From: an uncultured Clostridium sp.
GTDB lineage: Bacteria; Bacillota; Clostridia; Peptostreptococcales; Peptostreptococcaceae
Assembly: GCA_900539645.1 (NCBI GenBank)
Contig: UQCY01000109.1
Span: forward strand, 1-6,333
DNA: 6,333 nucleotides
Direction: 5' to 3'
The stretch's first letter is position 1. Every line of letters starts with the position of its first letter. The translations under genes were made by a program, and so were the position numbers. Shown in pieces: positions 5,046-6,333 of this stretch. The notes under the pieces were generated by a model, which was not told where the DNA came from, made no database searches, and saw only the letters and a program-made list of their open reading frames with translations.

Positions 5046-5466
5046 TAAACTTCAGCTCCTTTCCTCCATATACTGTTGTAACATATATATCTAAATACAC
5101 TGTACTTCCTTTAAAATCTATGCTTCTAACATCTACATCTAGTATGTATCTATTTATCATCAATGCCTCTGTAATATATCTCTTAGCTTCCGACTGTGTA
5201 AGCTCTCTTGAATACTTCTGACCAATTAGAGCATACATCTCAGAGCCATAATTCCAAGAGTATATCTCATGCACATATCTATCTGTTTTAAGAGCAAAAT
5301 AGCACCATACTTCAATAGCATCATTGCCAGTAACTATTTGCATATCTCCATTTTTTACAATGTAACAATCTTTATCAAAATCCCAAGCATATTCAGTTGC
5401 AAGAGGTAGATTAATCTCAAAGTCATCATCAACTATTTCCACTTCATTTATAAAATCCTCAAGCAT
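5038..5466 (-). CDS. xkdS: DUF2634 (XkdS-like) baseplate wedge protein
   Basis: The 142-aa protein begins MLEDFINEVEIVDDDFEI and carries 'TYAWDFDKD'-type (here TEYAWDFDKDCYIV) and 'NDAIEVWCYFALKT' segments, then DRYVHEIYSWNYGSEMYALI and 'SEAKRYITEALMIN'. These are the recognisable blocks of DUF2634, the Gram-positive counterpart of the gp25/W-like baseplate protein. It starts one base after the preceding stop, with AAGGTGATG as ribosome binding site inside that gene's end, and overlaps the baseplate J start. Both contacts suggest translational coupling and balanced amounts. It would act in the baseplate, next to the tail hub. Confidence 0.88.
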   Translation of the reverse strand: MLEDFINEVEIVDDDFEINLPLATEYAWDFDKDCYIVKNGDMQIVTGNDAIEVWCYFALKTDRYVHEIYSWNYGSEMYALIGQKYSRELTQSEAKRYITEALMINRYILDVDVRSIDFKGSTVYLDIYVTTVYGGKELKFIV

Positions 5467-5467
5467 A

Positions 5468-5767
5468 TTACATCACCTTGTCCACTAAAATATATTTATC
5501 TATTTCCTTACTGTAAATAATTAATACAGTATCACCATTTTCAACCCTTCTCTGTACACAGTTACAATTTTCCCGTGAACACTTATGGTCAAATAGTTCT
5601 AAAAATTTCCGTGTCTTTAAAAAGTATTCACCTTTTACCTCAATATCAGAAAACTTTATTTTTAGAGGAGATTTAGATATTACTTCGCCAAGAAAAACCT
5701 CTTGCACATTGTAGTGAGCACCTTGCTCTCTCATTAATTTAATAAATTCGTTTGTTCTATCCATCAT
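5468..5767 (-). CDS. xkdR: DUF2577 (XkdR-like) tail protein with Cys cluster
   Basis: This is a protein of 99 aa (98 if the second of two tandem ATGs, 5764, is used; that one sits 7 nt from AGGAGG, a better spacing than the first). It begins DRTNEFIKLMREQG, has 'FLGEVISKSPLKIKF' (the common 'GxVxSxxPLxIxL' block of DUF2577), and ends in a beta segment NGDTVLIIYSKEIDKYILVD, typical of the family's 'GDxVLxxxxxxGQxYxVLDKV'. A Cys-rich insert HKCSRENCNC (C-x5-C-x-C with a neighbouring His) is not something I associate with the family and might bind a metal or form a disulphide. Order (peptidase/hub, DUF2577, DUF2634, baseplate J) matches PBSX xkdQ-R-S-T. Confidence 0.82.
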   Translation of the reverse strand: MMDRTNEFIKLMREQGAHYNVQEVFLGEVISKSPLKIKFSDIEVKGEYFLKTRKFLELFDHKCSRENCNCVQRRVENGDTVLIIYSKEIDKYILVDKVM

Positions 5768-5775
5768 CTCACCTC

Positions 5776-6333
5776 CTACAATACCCTTCTAGCAACAGTT
5801 ACTTTTCTACCACATTTAGTTATCTTAACCACATCACCGCTCTGTGGTGCATGGATATATTCGTTATTACCTATGTATAATGCAACATGATGTATTGGAC
5901 TACCAAAGAATAATAAATCTCCTGGCTGATATGGTGCTGATACTTTTTTACCTACAGTTGCCTGCTCTTTTGATGTTCTTGGAAGGCTAATTCCAACAGA
6001 CTTATAACAATACTGAACAAGACCACTACAATCAAATCTAGCTGGACCAGTTGCACCCCATTTATATGGTTTTCCTAGATGTTTTCTTGCCTCAGCTATT
6101 ACAGCCCCAGCTTTACCACTAACATTAGATACAAATTCCGCTTTACCTGGAGGACCTATTACTGCATAACCTTTCCTTCTACCATTCTTATTTGCCTCAG
6201 CTACACTTGTAGCCAACAAGTCAAATCTATATGTACCATCTGGAAGAATCTGAATCCGTCCTCCATGGTCATTCTTTCTATAAACTTGACCATCACAATT
6301 AGTTCCAGTACCTAATACTTGTATATTAGATTG
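5776..6333 (-). CDS. Tail protein with C-terminal NlpC/P60 (C40) peptidase domain, partial at 5' end
   Basis: The frame is open to the right edge, so the N-terminus is missing; 185 aa are visible. A TTG at 6219 is internal, not a start. The last 110 or so residues are an NlpC/P60 cysteine peptidase: AEARKHLGKPYKWGATGP, then FDCSGLVQY with the nucleophile Cys (visible residue 102), LPRTSKEQ, PGDLLFF, HHVALYIG with the catalytic His (149), and YIHAP with the third polar residue (His 161). Such enzymes cut gamma-D-glutamyl-diaminopimelate or related peptide bonds in peptidoglycan. Encoded just before DUF2577, this is a tail-hub or tail-tip wall hydrolase for DNA entry, not the lysis endolysin. 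The visible upstream part (GTGTNCDGQVYRKNDHGG, then 'DGTYRFDLLATSVAEANKNG') I do not recognise; it probably belongs to the XkdQ-like hub domain. Confidence 0.88.
   Translation of the reverse strand, partial: QSNIQVLGTGTNCDGQVYRKNDHGGRIQILPDGTYRFDLLATSVAEANKNGRRKGYAVIGPPGKAEFVSNVSGKAGAVIAEARKHLGKPYKWGATGPARFDCSGLVQYCYKSVGISLPRTSKEQATVGKKVSAPYQPGDLLFFGSPIHHVALYIGNNEYIHAPQSGDVVKITKCGRKVTVARRVL

Noticed and set aside
5776..6219. Complete NlpC/P60 gene starting at TTG 6219
   Set aside because: The frame is open without a stop to the window edge and no ribosome binding site precedes the TTG, so the gene is partial.

Overview
The window is AT-rich, with strong AGGAGG-type ribosome binding sites. 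It looks like part of a contractile-tail (myovirus-type) prophage or R-type tailocin from a low-GC Gram-positive host. A Clostridioides/Clostridium-like member of the Peptostreptococcaceae or Clostridiaceae is most likely, judged from the PBSX-like tail gene order and from fibre N-termini of a type common in clostridial phages. This assignment rests on recognition, not on a search.

Layout: almost everything is on the minus strand and is transcribed from right to left as one tightly packed operon. Most gene gaps are 1-25 nt, and stop codons often overlap the next ribosome binding site. In order of transcription it encodes: an NlpC/P60 peptidase-tipped tail protein (cut by the right edge); XkdR-like DUF2577; XkdS-like DUF2634; baseplate J (XkdT-like); a DUF2313 baseplate protein with a Trp-rich tail; a short fibre-base protein; four paralogous small tail-fibre/adhesin genes; a 128-aa accessory protein with a coiled-coil end; and a small XkdX-like protein. 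A terminator candidate follows near 258-283.

The most striking feature is in the fibre array. All four paralogues share a coiled-coil-like N-terminus, a Gly-Gly hinge near residue 32, an 'IPDxI' segment and a divergent C-terminal domain. In two of them the hinge is encoded by an uninterrupted run of nine G (minus strand; 2759-2767 and 2274-2282). Both are out of frame as given, and each would become a full 158- or 159-aa protein with G10 (or G7). In the other two genes the same glycines use interrupted codons and the frame is open. This is what slipped-strand phase variation of phage receptor-binding proteins would look like. Homopolymer sequencing error is the main rival explanation.

At the left end, a 50-aa hydrophobic ORF on the plus strand (19-171) has a near-perfect Shine-Dalgarno and an Fst-like pattern (I-x-x-P-x-x-x-G in a membrane segment, then a charged tail). 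Facing it on the minus strand are an extended -10 promoter (228-236) and an intrinsic terminator inside the toxin ORF (101-141), which together define a roughly 120-nt antisense RNA. I read this as a convergent type I toxin-antitoxin module next to the tail operon. The window has no gene-free stretch over 300 bases.
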